Below are positions 1-10,904 of a stretch of DNA of 64,000 nucleotides, piece by piece. The stretch lies in the NCBI GenBank assembly GCA_027563935.2, contig JANVAS020000203.1:5084001-5148000 (forward strand). The letters run 5' to 3'. Origin of the DNA: Costus lasius. Its lineage: Eukaryota > Streptophyta > Magnoliopsida > Zingiberales > Costaceae. A program made the position numbers and the translations under genes. Position 1 is the stretch's first letter; every line of letters begins with the position of its first letter. Below the pieces are notes generated by a model, which saw only the letters and a program-made list of their open reading frames with translations, was not told where the DNA came from and made no database searches.

Positions 1-1156
1 TTTAAACAATAAAAGAAAGCATGATGATCTTATGTGGTAAACGCCCATTAAGCCTAGGTAAGACCTTAAGATAACTTAAGTCTTCACTTGAGCTCTTCAT
101 GAGTCATTCGCATCTCATCTGGCCCAACCCAGGGCCCTAGCGCCTGATGCAGCTCAGGTGCGCCCACCATGTAAATGCGCCTGTCCTAGGGTCGAACCCT
201 AGACCTCCCACCTGGTCAAGCCACTGCTGCATGCGCCTCTGCCATGTGTGCTTTGAGCTCTTGTCAGATTAAAATACAATTTAATCTATCTAGACAAGAT
301 TGACTCGCAGGTCAATTACATTGTATAAATTAATTCAAATGTGATTCGCAGATCACAATAATAATAATTTACAATTAACCAGGCTCGCAGGCCCCAGCAC
401 AGCACACATTAAAAGGGCAACCCACATAAGATGAAATAGACATACATCATGGTATTCATTCATCATGTGATCCAATAACAAAATAAAATTTTTGAAAACC
501 CCTTGGCATCAATTTTATTTTTCTTATGTGCCCTACTACCTTACAACGGTCCATTAATAGGGATCCACTCATCATGTCTAGTCAGATCCACTGCCCTTGC
601 ATGCACCAAGTCCTAACTGACTTGAGTCGACCCAATGGTCAACCATGCATGCGCTGGGCTGAACAACCCTCATGAGTTCTGGCAAGCGGGTGTGACCCCG
701 GGCCTAACTCATGTGTGTTCACTGATTGTCTCAACCAGACATCGCTACACGCCTGTCTGCAGTCGACCTATAGCCACCTCATGCTTGCGCATAGGTGCCA
801 TCTGGTCTACCCATCTAGGCTGTCAGATGGTCTGATCAGACTATTTGGATCTAGACTTAACTGTGACTTCAACCCTATCAACCCGTCTAAGGGTTTATAG
901 TAGGCGCTTAGATCTAAGTGAGTCGCGCAAGATAACAAGGTTTTGTTAAAAACATCAACATGCGCCAACTAGCATAACTTTCATACATGTGCCACTATGA
1001 GATAAACATACAAGTAATCTTGTCGCATGTAGACAACTCTTAGATCATTACCATAAGCGCAAGCGCAAAACACCATGTAACAATGATACATGCGCAAACA
1101 TAGCATCAAGCATGGATCACATTCACATCAAAGCAATCATATGAAGTATACCGAAA

Positions 1157-1170
1157 CTGCTCTGATACCA
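1157..1170 (-). other. Primer-binding site of Cop-D (initiator Met tRNA type)
   Basis: On the minus strand this reads TGGTATCAGAGCAG, two bases inside the LTR end. TGGTATCAGAGC is the complement of the 3' end of plant initiator tRNA-Met, the usual copia primer. Confidence 0.85.
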
Positions 1171-1172
1171 AA

Positions 1173-2862
1173 TGTAGGACCCCTTTCTTGAGGGGGGCGA
1201 AACCCTAATAGGAGGCGCATATAAACTTTGATAGCAGAAGCAAGGATTTCTAGGGTTTCATAAGATCGCATGTGGTATAACCATATGATCAACTTAATTT
1301 AACTTAAGATCAAGATGTGATCTTACCATTGCCATGGATGGATGGCGACTTGGAAGAAGAGGGCGATGTGGCTCTCCTCCAAAGGTGACGCACACAAGGT
1401 GAAGATGGCTACTCCCTTATCACCTTTGTGCTAGCAAAGCTTCAAGGGGTCTTGTCGTATGGAGGAGATGATAGAGACTTCTTTGCTCGGCCGAATCCCT
1501 TCCTCTTTTCGTCAACACACCTTCCACACGAGAGTGCAAGCGGTCACACGAGAAGAGAGGAGCGTTGAGGCGTTTTTGGCGAAGTGGCATTGATGACATT
1601 CCAAAAATAGAATGACATGAAGCCATGCGCCCATGATCTCAAAACCGACCAAAAACGCTTACAAGCATTAAACCATGCGTTCACTCATGTGAACCGGTTC
1701 AAGCTAAATCGATCCAATTGTATTTGGTTCAAAAACCAAATCAAATCAGCCCAAGCCATGGTCTAGATCTCATTGAACCAAATGGGTCAAGATCTAACCG
1801 TTCATCTCTTGATGCTCCTGATCTCACCGATCTAGCATCAACTCTCTCGATCGAAGCTTACCGATCTCAAGCCCTAATCAATCAAACATGATCAGACCAG
1901 ATCTCACTTACAATCAGAGTCTAAATCCCTTTAAACTGAATCAAAACAATTCAGTCCACACGATCTGACTTAAGTAAGCCATATCATCAAATTGTGCAAC
2001 CCTGAGGGTTTCCTTTAAATGTCGGTAACGATAACTTACGTTATCACGATCAGTGAGGGGTATCTAGCAACACATCACTGTCTCCCGATATAAAGGAAAG
2101 AGTCTTCCAAGACTACACCCAAACCACAGCACAAGTGTGAATCCACTTCACTAGGCATACATGTTTCCTTTACCACTGGATGTTCTTATTGGACAAGCGT
2201 GTCAAGCCTGTAACTCCAATATGATGAGCATGATTAGATCAGATGAACATAGTCACCTGGGTATGGCCATACACTTTCTCAATCATCTCATCTAGGGGGG
2301 CCCCTTTAGAACATCACACTCCAAACAAGGAGACGGCAATCCTATATCTATCACTAGTGTCCTAACCTGACTCATGATCATTATCCAAGATAGTCTATAA
2401 CCATTATATTTCAAATGATATTGAACTACCTCAAAACAATGACAATCATCATTTAGAAACACAAGTGACCTCAAGTTAGAGGACATGTGCCACTTGTTGC
2501 AAATAAGGATTATTCACATTGTGACAAGCAATTGAATATCCTAGTAGGGTCTGTCCAGTACATCCAATGTACCCATGAGTCTACATCTTATTCCATGCTC
2601 GAAGCATCCTATAAGATTAGAACACATATTAGTCTCAATCATATCAAGGCTGTCTCATGTTCACCAAGATATCTCGACTAAGGACATATAGCATGTCAGC
2701 CTAGCTGAACAGCATTGAGACATTATTCAGAAGCACACTTATTGCAGCAGACAATGTAACAAACTGAATAACAACCATTGCCTTTATAAACATAAGAGTT
2801 TACACATGATACTGAAAGAATCCCAAGGCCTCAAACATTAGCCTTAAGGGCATACCCCAACA
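1173..2862 (-). repeat. 5' LTR of Cop-D (family 1, 1690 bp)
   Basis: It starts TGTAGG and ends CCAACA, giving TG..CA ends, and is 1690 bp against 1691 bp for the Cop-A LTRs. Homology covers the whole length, for example the CTGAGGGTTTCC and GGCATACCCCAACA blocks. No real gene lies in it; the short ORFs are chance. Confidence 0.88.
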
Positions 2863-3382
2863 TTTATGTATGGAAATCTCGTGCAATTACTGCCCTTAAT
2901 ATGGTTTACAGTACTGCCGTAATAACTACAAAACTTTCTGGTCAAAAATCTCTCAAAATTACGGCCCGTAATATTCGTTATGGTCGTACCGTAATATTTG
3001 CAAATCTTTCTGTATAGAAATTGGCCAAAATTATGGGAGAGCAAATAGATTACGACAGTGTCATGGTTTATTCTGTAGGTTCAGTAAAACCACGGTACCA
3101 TAATATTTATTATAGCCCTATCGTAATTTTGTTTGAAGCTCCGATTTGCGTGAAATTTGACAGGTAATCTTCTTTTGATGATGGAAATTTGTCTATGCAT
3201 TTGGATTGCTTGAAAATGCCTTAAAATAATGCCTTTTAACCTGAAAATGATCAAAAATCAGAAAAAGTGTAGATTCCGCAATATTGGGTAAATAAGGTAT
3301 GAAAATAAGCAAAGGAGTGTGAATATGATACAAAAAGACCTATCAAATCACACAAAATACACTTTGAATTTTCGTGTCATAA
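2863..3382 (-). repeat. Gypsy LTR fragment (Gyp-E family), cut by Cop-D
   Basis: The sequence holds the paired short palindromes typical of the other gypsy LTRs here (TACTGCCGTAA, TACGGCCCGTAA, GTACCGTAA), followed by the conserved tail ending TTTTCGTGTCAT, as at the ends of the Gyp-E2 and Gyp-E3 LTRs. The last bases read TCATAA where intact copies have TCATCA. The start of this LTR is missing because Cop-D is inserted and the window begins. On the right it abuts Cop-C gag. Confidence 0.7.
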
Positions 3383-3428
3383 AAATGCATTCTGCTCCTC
3401 ATATTGCACCTGAAGTTTAGGTGTCATA
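3383..3428 (-). pseudogene. Fragment of Cop-C gag left of the Cop-A insertion
   Basis: The minus strand encodes MTPKLQVQYEEQNAF, which aligns with the MSPELRGQYELKSASEI stretch in Cop-B gag and with MTPPLQRQHEDMSAIEI in Cop-A gag. With 12596-12841 it rebuilds one gag reading segment once Cop-A and one TSD copy are removed. This shows both that Cop-A landed in Cop-C gag and that the gypsy LTR at 2863-3382 landed about 45 bp further along. The rest of Cop-C pol is not in the window. Confidence 0.72.
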
Positions 3429-5119
3429 TGAAGGAACCCCTAACTAAGGGGGAAGAAACCCTAAGCATGCTCATCTATCATGCATAGCGGAAAGAGGGCT
3501 TCAAGTCAAGATCGGATATGAAACAATATGATCAACTTGAAACTAGAAATCATACCAATGCCATGGACTTGGATCTCGGCTTGGAAGAAGAGATCAAGAT
3601 AGGTCTCCTCCAAAGTGTGCCACACACAAGATGAAGTTGGCTCACTCCTTGGGGTCGCTTGTGCTAGCAAGTCACTCAAGGAATCTTCACTTGTCGAATG
3701 GAAGGGATGATGAACTTCCTTGTTGCCGAGAGTTCCACTTTGCCCAAGCTCTCCTTCTCGTCGTCAACCACACCTCAACCAATGTCCAAGGCGTTGATGA
3801 GAAAAGTTCCAACGCATAAGCGTTTTTGGCGTTAAGTGAAACCGGCCCCCTTTGATGACTTTCCATAAATGGAAGCTCATCAAAGCATGCGCTCAAGCCA
3901 TAACCCAAACGCATTTGAGCATTGAACCATGCGTTCACAATTGTGAACCGGTTCAAGCTAAACCGTTCGATTCAACTTTGGTTCATGAACCAAACCGAAA
4001 TGGCTCAAGCCATGTGGTCTAGACCATATTGAACCCCAAGGCTCATGATCTAACCATTCATCACCTGATGCCCCTGATCTTTCCGATCTAGCATCATCTC
4101 TCTTGATCGAAGCTTACCGATCTCAAGCCTTAATCAATCAAACATGATCAGACCAGATCTCACTTACAATCAGAGATAAAATCCCTTTAATCTGAACTCA
4201 AAGAATCCAGTCCATTCGATCTGACTCAAGTAAGCCATATCATCAAATTGTGCGACCCTGAGGGTTTCCTCTAAATGTCGGTAACGATAACTTACGTTAT
4301 CACGATCAGTGAGGGGTATCTAGCAACACATCACTGTCTCCCGATATAAAGGAAAGAGTCTTCCAAGACTACTCCCAAACCATTGCACAAGTGTGACTCC
4401 ATTCACAAGGCATACATGTGTCCTTTGCCACTGGATGTTCTTATTGGACAAGCGGGTCAAGCTTGTAACTCCAATACGATGAGCATGATTAGATCAGATG
4501 CACATTGTCATCTGGGCATGGCCATACACTATCTCAATCATCTCATATAGGGGGCCCATTAGAACATCACACTCCTTAAACAAGGAGACGGCAATCCTAT
4601 GTCTATCACTAGTGCTCTAACCTGATTCAAGCTCACCATCCAAGATAGTCTATAATCATTATGTTTCAAATGATATTGAACTACCTCAAAACAATGACAA
4701 TCATCATTTAGAAACACAAGTGATCTCAAGTCAAAGGACATGTGCCACTTAGTGCTCACAAGGATCATTCACATTGTGACAAGCAATGGAATATCCGAGT
4801 AGGGTCTGTCCAGTACATCCAATGTACCCATGAGTCTACATCTTATTCCATGCTCGAAGCATCCTATAAGATTAGCACTCATATTAGTCTCAATCATATC
4901 AAGGCTGTCTCATGTTCACCAAGATATCTCGACTAAGGACATATAGCCTGTCAGCCTAGCTGAACAGCTTTGAGACATTATTCAGAAGTACACTTATTAC
5001 AGCAGACAAGGTAACAACCTGAATAATAACCATGCCTTTTATAAACACAAGAGTTTATTACATGATACTTATACAATCCCAAAGGCCTCAAACATTAGCC
5101 TTAAGGGCATACCCCAACA
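3429..5119 (-). repeat. 3' LTR of Cop-A (1691 bp)
   Basis: On the minus strand it starts TGTTGGGGTATGCCC and ends GGGGTTCCTTCA, giving TG..CA ends. It matches 10905-12595 base for base wherever compared. A family-1 solo LTR in the opposite orientation lies at 57605-59289. Confidence 0.93.
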
Positions 5120-5134
5120 ATCTCCCACTTGCAC
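5120..5134 (-). other. Polypurine tract of Cop-A
   Basis: On the minus strand GTGCAAGTGGGAGAT sits directly against the TGTTGG start of the 3' LTR. AAGTGGGAGAT is the usual plus-strand priming tract of many plant copia elements. Cop-B (55231) and Cop-G (63600) have the same tract. Confidence 0.85.
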
Positions 5135-5139
5135 TTAAT

Positions 5140-8100
5140 CTAATGGTTGAGAAATCTCAAACCCATATTATTACAGTGCTTCTCATGCTTCTGCTGCGCC
5201 AGAGGCATGGTAAGCGGGTCTGCCAGATTGTCATCTGTATGAACCTTGCAAATCTTGATCTCGCCACGATCAATGATCTCCCGGATCAAGTGAAAACGTC
5301 TTTGTATGTGCTTGGACTTCTGGTGTGACCGCGGTTCCTTTGCTTGTGCTATAGCTCCAGTGTTATCACAGAAGATAACCAAAGGATCTGCACTCGAAGG
5401 AACGACACCAAGTTCTCTCACGAACTTACGAATCCACACTGCCTCCTTGGATGCTTCCGAGGCTGCAACATACTCGGCTTCTGTTGTGGAATCAGCAACA
5501 GTTGACTGTTTGAAACTTTTCCACACCACAGCACCTCCATTCAAGCTAAAAACATAGCCTGATTGCGATCGGAAATCATCCTGGTCCGACTGGAACGAAG
5601 CGTCAGTATATCCCTCTATACTGAGTTCTTCCTGACCACCATATATCAAGAACATATCTTTGGTCCTCCGCAGATATTTTAAGATGTTCTTGACCGCAAT
5701 CCAGTGCGCCAAACCTGGATTACTTTGGAATCGACTGGTCACGCTTAACCCGTAAGCGACGTCTGGGCGAGTACACAACATCGCATACATAATGGACCCA
5801 ATAGCCGAAGCATAAGGCGTATTGTCCATTTCATCTTTCTCAGTCTGTGTTTGTGGACACTGACTCTTCGAAAGATTCAGACCATGTCTGACTGGAAGAT
5901 ATCCACGTTTAGAATTCTCTAAATGGAATCTCTCCAGGACCTTATCGATGTAGGTACTCTGGCACAACCCGAGAAGCCTCTTAGATCTATCCCGGTAGAT
6001 CTTCACACCTAATACATAGGCTGCTTCTCCTAGATCTTTCATCTGAAAACATTTTCCTAACCATGCCTTAACAGCATGCAGTTCAGGAATATCGTTTCCA
6101 ATGATCAAGATATCATCGACGTAGAGGATTAGGAATGTAATCACGCTCCCACTAAACCTCTTATATACACACGGGTCATCTTCGTTCTTGATGAAACCAA
6201 ACTCAGAGATTGATTCATCAAAACGAATATTCCAGCTTCTTGATGCTTGCTTCAATCCATAAATGGATTTCTTTAACTTGCATATTTTATGACGATCTGA
6301 TGGATTAGTGAAACCCTCAGGTTGTGTCATATACACATCCTCATCCAGATTTCCATTGAGGAAAGCTGTCTTCACATCCATCTGCCAGATCTCATAATCG
6401 TAATATGCAGCTATCGCGAAAAGAATCCGAATAGACTTAAACATGGCTACTGGTGAGAAAGTTTCATCATAATCTATCCCGTAGATTTGTTTGAAACCTT
6501 TCGCAACTAGCCTGCCTTTATAGGTAACCACGTTACCATCCATGTCAATCTTCTTCTTGAAGATCCATTTACAGCCTATAGGGATTACTCCCGGAGGCGG
6601 ATCAACCAAATCCCAGACTTGGTTATCTGACATGGAGTCCATCTCGGCTCGCATAGCTTCAAGCCATCTAGCTGACTCCGGTCCACTGACCGCATCCGCA
6701 TAAGTTAGGGGTTCATCATTATCAATGATGTAGACTCCGTCATAGCGCTCAGGCTGTCGACGGATCCTACCCGATCTTCGCGGTTCCCGTGATATCTGAG
6801 CCTCAGGTTGTTCAATAACCTGATCTACTGGCTCAGGCACATCCAACTGTGCTTGACTACTTTGTCCTTCCTCTGGATTTTCATCCAGCTTTATTTCTCT
6901 CCCACTGGCCTCTTGCAGAAGAAATTCCTTCTCAAGAAATACGGCCGTCCGAGCAACAAATACCTTGTTCTCCTTGGGATCGTAGAAATAATAACCCTTA
7001 GTTTCCTTAGGGTAACCGACAAAGATGCATTTGTCAGATCTGCTCTCTAGTTTTCCAGAGGCGAGCTTTTTGACATAAGCCTCGCAACCCCAGATCCTGA
7101 TAAATGTCAAGCTAGGCTGTTTCCCATACCATAACTCATATGGCGTCTTTAAAACTGCCTTGGATGGCACTCGGTTTAGTACCTTTGCAGCTGTTTCCAG
7201 TGCAAAACCCCAAAAGGAATATGGAAGAGTAGCCTGACTCATCATAGAACGAACCATATCAAGTAGCGTTCTATTTCTCCTCTCGGACACACCATTCCAT
7301 TGCGGTGTTCCTGGCGGAGTGAGCTGTGAGATAATCCCACACTCTTTCAGATAGTCAGTAAACGCATGACTCAGGTATTCACCACCTCGATCAGAACGAA
7401 GTGCCTTGATATTTCGGCCTAACTGATTCTGTACTTCATTCTTGAACTCTTTGAACTTGTCAAAAGATTCATTTTTATGTCTCATTAAATAGACATACCC
7501 ATACCTACTGAAATCATCAGTGAAGGTAATGAAGTACTGATAGCCACCTCTGGCATGTTTACTGAAAGGCCCACACACATCACTGTGTATTAGGTCCAGT
7601 AAACCTGAAGTCCTTTGACCTTTGTGAGGAAAAGGAGACTTCGTCATTTTACCCATTAAACAAGCTTTGCATGTCTCAATCTCCTCATAGGAGAATGATC
7701 CCAGCAGTCCATGTTCATGCAACCGCTTAATGCGCTTCTCGTTTATATGGCCTAAACGACTATGCCATAGCAAGGTGCTGTCATCAGCATACTTGGCTTT
7801 CTTATTATCAATGTTTTGTATAGAATTTTCCATGTCCAACATGTATAACCCATTGTTAATTGAACCAGTTGCATACACAATATTATCATAAGTTAAAACA
7901 CACTTTGAAATCTTGCATTCAAAGGCAAATCCTTTCCTGACAAGAGCAGGAATGGAGATAATATTCTTGGTAATACTGGGTACAAAATAACAATTGTTTA
8001 ATTCTAATACAATGCCAGATGGTAAAGTAATGAAATAGTCTCCTACAGCAACAGCAGCAACCCGTGCCCCGTTTCCAACTCGTAGGTCTACCTCATGCTG

Positions 8101-9024
8101 TCCCACCTGCCTTCTTCTCTTGAGTTCCTGCACATTTGAACAAATGTGAACTCCACATGCAGTGTCTAACACCCATGATATAGAAGAAGATGAAACCATG
8201 ACTTCCGTCACGTATATACCTGAGCCAGAAGCAATGCTTCCCCTCTTATCTCCTTGGAGCGCTTTACAGTCCTTTTTCCAGTGACCCAGCTGGCCACAGT
8301 GGAAACACCTGTTGTCCTTCGACCGCTTCACCTTCTGTTTCAGGGCCTTACTGTAATTCTTGACAGGGGCCTTGCCCTTCTTCCCCTTCTTCTTGTTCCT
8401 AGAAGGAACCATCAAGACAGAGGTTGAAGGCTTACCCTTCAGAGTTTCCTCAGTTGTCAAGAGCATATTCAGCAGCTCTGCCGGCGTACAATCGATCTTG
8501 TTCATATTAAAGTTAATAATGAACGCATCGAAAGAAGGCGGGAGAGACTGCAGAATAATATCTACAGCAAGCTCCTGGTTGATGGTATGCCCCAGTTTCT
8601 CCAGAGCCTCCTTGTGCCCAATCATCTTGAGCACGTGAGCTCCCACTGGGCTCCCCTCAGCCAGTTTGCTCTGAAAGAAGAGCTTCGTCAGATTATAGCG
8701 TTCAGTCCTCGCCTGTGCAGCATACAGCATTTTGAGGTTTGCTATAATCTCTATAGCTGACATATCCTCATGCTGACGCTGCAGCGGTGGCGTCATAGAC
8801 GCTAGCATCAGGCAAGCGACATCAATGCTATCATTGACGTGCTTTTCGTAGGCTTCCCGAACCGCCCTTGCGGCGTTCGGAGCGGGCTGCGGCGGTATCG
8901 CCGTCTCGAGGACATACAGTTTCCTCTCTGCCTTAAGAACAATCTTAAGGTGTCCGAACCAGTCAGAGAAGTTCGGCCCAGCAAACTTCTCCCTTTCCAG
9001 TAGGGATCGCACATTGAAGCTCAT
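5140..9024 (-). CDS. Cop-A gag-pol polyprotein, 1294 aa, unbroken
   Basis: A single ORF carries every function for retrotransposition. Domains in order: gag (about 1-235); a CCHC zinc knuckle at 240-253 (C-x2-C-x4-H-x4-C), which binds element RNA; an aspartic protease with D287-T288-A289; integrase with an H421/H426/C452/C455 zinc site and catalytic D482, D545 and E581 (D-x35-E); reverse transcriptase with QMDVKTAFLNG at about 881 and YVDD at 968-971; and RNase H with D1141, E1182 and D1220. The start is an ATG 1.9 kb downstream of the PBS; the stop lies 6 bp before the PPT. Length is normal for plant copia. The protease reads DTA where DTG or DSG is usual, and Cop-B shares this. I see no frameshift or nonsense codon, unlike every other pol region in the window. 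Products act in cytoplasmic particles, then the nucleus. Lineage within copia is not assigned. Confidence 0.95.
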   Translation of the reverse strand: MSFNVRSLLEREKFAGPNFSDWFGHLKIVLKAERKLYVLETAIPPQPAPNAARAVREAYEKHVNDSIDVACLMLASMTPPLQRQHEDMSAIEIIANLKMLYAAQARTERYNLTKLFFQSKLAEGSPVGAHVLKMIGHKEALEKLGHTINQELAVDIILQSLPPSFDAFIINFNMNKIDCTPAELLNMLLTTEETLKGKPSTSVLMVPSRNKKKGKKGKAPVKNYSKALKQKVKRSKDNRCFHCGQLGHWKKDCKALQGDKRGSIASGSGIYVTEVMVSSSSISWVLDTACGVHICSNVQELKRRRQVGQHEVDLRVGNGARVAAVAVGDYFITLPSGIVLELNNCYFVPSITKNIISIPALVRKGFAFECKISKCVLTYDNIVYATGSINNGLYMLDMENSIQNIDNKKAKYADDSTLLWHSRLGHINEKRIKRLHEHGLLGSFSYEEIETCKACLMGKMTKSPFPHKGQRTSGLLDLIHSDVCGPFSKHARGGYQYFITFTDDFSRYGYVYLMRHKNESFDKFKEFKNEVQNQLGRNIKALRSDRGGEYLSHAFTDYLKECGIISQLTPPGTPQWNGVSERRNRTLLDMVRSMMSQATLPYSFWGFALETAAKVLNRVPSKAVLKTPYELWYGKQPSLTFIRIWGCEAYVKKLASGKLESRSDKCIFVGYPKETKGYYFYDPKENKVFVARTAVFLEKEFLLQEASGREIKLDENPEEGQSSQAQLDVPEPVDQVIEQPEAQISREPRRSGRIRRQPERYDGVYIIDNDEPLTYADAVSGPESARWLEAMRAEMDSMSDNQVWDLVDPPPGVIPIGCKWIFKKKIDMDGNVVTYKGRLVAKGFKQIYGIDYDETFSPVAMFKSIRILFAIAAYYDYEIWQMDVKTAFLNGNLDEDVYMTQPEGFTNPSDRHKICKLKKSIYGLKQASRSWNIRFDESISEFGFIKNEDDPCVYKRFSGSVITFLILYVDDILIIGNDIPELHAVKAWLGKCFQMKDLGEAAYVLGVKIYRDRSKRLLGLCQSTYIDKVLERFHLENSKRGYLPVRHGLNLSKSQCPQTQTEKDEMDNTPYASAIGSIMYAMLCTRPDVAYGLSVTSRFQSNPGLAHWIAVKNILKYLRRTKDMFLIYGGQEELSIEGYTDASFQSDQDDFRSQSGYVFSLNGGAVVWKSFKQSTVADSTTEAEYVAASEASKEAVWIRKFVRELGVVPSSADPLVIFCDNTGAIAQAKEPRSHQKSKHIQRRFHLIREIIDRGEIKICKVHTDDNLADPLTMPLAQQKHEKHCNNMGLRFLNH

Positions 9025-10634
9025 GGTGTTCGTTGCTGCAGGAATCTACAACAAGCAAGAACAGCAAGGTTAGTATCAATGTTTCAGAATCAATCCAGGA
9101 CTTAAGAAAGATTCTTTTCTCACTATTTTGTCTGACTGAAAAATCCAGTAAACAGTCCGAAAGAGTAACACTCTTTTAGTGAGATGGGATCCAGATTTCA
9201 TACTTGGTCTCCGCGTCCCGCTCAGGCGAGATAAGATGCACAGAGATGACAAGTACTAATTTCTGGTAGGCTGTGCCAGCCAATCGCCAACCCGTGCGAT
9301 TCCCCTTCATCTTGGCAATCCAGCAGACTGTGCCAACTGAGTTGGTACAACACAGTCTCTGATCCCAGAGATGGCTGCCTCCATGTGCTACCATATGCGC
9401 CACATATGTAGCCAACATGGTCAAGCTGACCTGACCTACTCCCTGGACCACCACGTGCTATGCTGAGCAACGAGAGGGGATAAATCCCAACTCTGTAACA
9501 CGCAGGTGAAATCCAGCACCGTCTGAAGATAGGTGGACGTGCCCACTGAGTGGGTTCAACACGGCTCCAACGATAATCAGAAAGGTGAGGTTTCGCGTCA
9601 GAAGGCTTACGAGCTTGATATGTTAGCGTTGGATTTTATCGGTCTTTTATCTTCTTAACTATCATACAAGTCCTATGGTGATAGCAGAAGATAAACTTAA
9701 ACATGCAATTCTAATTATAAGCAATAAGAAGAAAGCATGATCTTATGTGGTAAAAGCCCATGAACCCTAGTAAGACCTTAATTTACTTAAGTCTTCACTT
9801 GAGCTCCTTGCATCTCATCTGGTCCAACCCAGTGCCCTAGCGCCAAGAGCACCTCAGGTGCACCACCAGATGAATGCCCCTCTTGGATGTGTGCACTTGT
9901 CTAATCAAAGTACATTTGATCTATCTAGACAAGGTTGACTCGCAGGTCAACTACATATTATAAATTAAGTACAATGTGATTCGCAGATCACAAATTAATT
10001 TACAACTTATCCAGGCTCGCAGGCCCCAGCACAGCACACAATAGGGCAACCCACATAAGACTAAATAAACAAGCATATGATTCAATCAACATGTGATCCA
10101 TTCAAGAAATTAAATTTTGGAAAAACCCATGGCATCAATTTAATTTCCTTATGAGCCCTACAACCTTACAATGGTCCATTGATGGGGATCCACTCATCCA
10201 TCTAGCTAGATCCTTTGCCCTTGCATGCACCGAGTCCTAACTGACCCGAGTTGACCTAATGGTCAACCATGCATGCCCCAAGGGCTGAACCACCCCATGA
10301 GTTTTGGCAAGCGGGTGTGACCCCGGGCCTAACTCAAGTGTGTTCAGTAGTTGTCTCAACCAGACCTCGCTACACGCCCTAGATGCAGTCAACCTATAGC
10401 CACCTTGTGCTTGCGCATAGGTGCTATTGGGTCAACCCATCTGAGCTGTCAGATGGTCTGATCAGACTTGGATCCAACCTAGTGGTGACTTCAACCTCAT
10501 CAACCCATCTAAGGGTTTAATGTAGTGGCACCTTAGATCTAATGAAGCGCGCAAGAGGTAAGTTTTAGAAAACTTTTATAACATGCGCAATGTTACAAAC
10601 AAACAACATGCTTGATAACCCTTAGATCTAAGGG

Positions 10635-10798
10635 GGTCCCCTTCAAGGGGGAGCGCATACTTTAGGAGGTCCCCTTCAAGGGGGAGCGCATACTTCAGGA
10701 ACATATGATACAAGCGCAACATCATGAACATATAAGCGCAACATCATGAACATATGATACAAGCGCAACATCATGAACATATAAGCGCAACATCATGA
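10635..10798. repeat. Two short tandem repeats in the Cop-A leader
   Basis: A 33-bp unit starting GGTCCCCTTCAAGGGGG occurs twice (10635-10700); the CCCCTTCAAGGGG core is a near-palindrome. It is followed by two copies of a 49-bp unit (10701-10798), each made of two half-units containing AAGCGCAACATCATGA. Neither tandem is present in the Cop-D leader. Confidence 0.85.
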
Positions 10799-10886
10799 AA
10801 ACAAAGCATGCCTCAAGGAAACAGTAAGCGCAACATCATGTATGGATCACCAATACTTAAAGCAATCATATCGATCATATCATGAG

Positions 10887-10902
10887 CCTAGCTTTGATAC
10901 CA
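10887..10902 (-). other. Primer-binding site of Cop-A
   Basis: On the minus strand this reads TGGTATCAAAGCTAGG, two bases inside the 5' LTR. It matches the complement of plant initiator tRNA-Met (TGGTATCAGAGCCAGG) at 14 of 16 positions. Cop-D keeps the canonical first 12 bases. Confidence 0.82.
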
Positions 10903-10904
10903 AT

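Larger units (their letters stand above)
1..2862 (-). mobile_element. Cop-D: family-1 Ty1/copia element, partial (leader plus 5' LTR)
   Basis: Positions 1-1172 align along their length with 9705-10904, the untranslated leader of the intact element Cop-A. Positions 1173-2862 align with the LTRs of Cop-A. The order LTR, primer-binding site, leader reads right to left, so the element is on the minus strand and its gag-pol lies beyond the left edge. It is clearly more diverged from Cop-A than the two Cop-A LTRs are from each other, and it lacks the tandem repeats found in the Cop-A leader. It sits inside a gypsy LTR, whose remnant resumes at 2863. The candidate right-hand TSD is TTTAT (2863-2867); its partner is outside the window. 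Confidence 0.85.
9025..10904 (-). other. Untranslated leader of Cop-A
   Basis: This is 1.9 kb between PBS and gag ATG, long for a copia element, with no supported ORF. Positions 9705-10904 are conserved with the Cop-D leader, including the paired blocks GACTCGCAGGTCAA and CAGGCTCGCAGGCCCC. The other family-2 elements have a differently organised leader. Confidence 0.8.
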
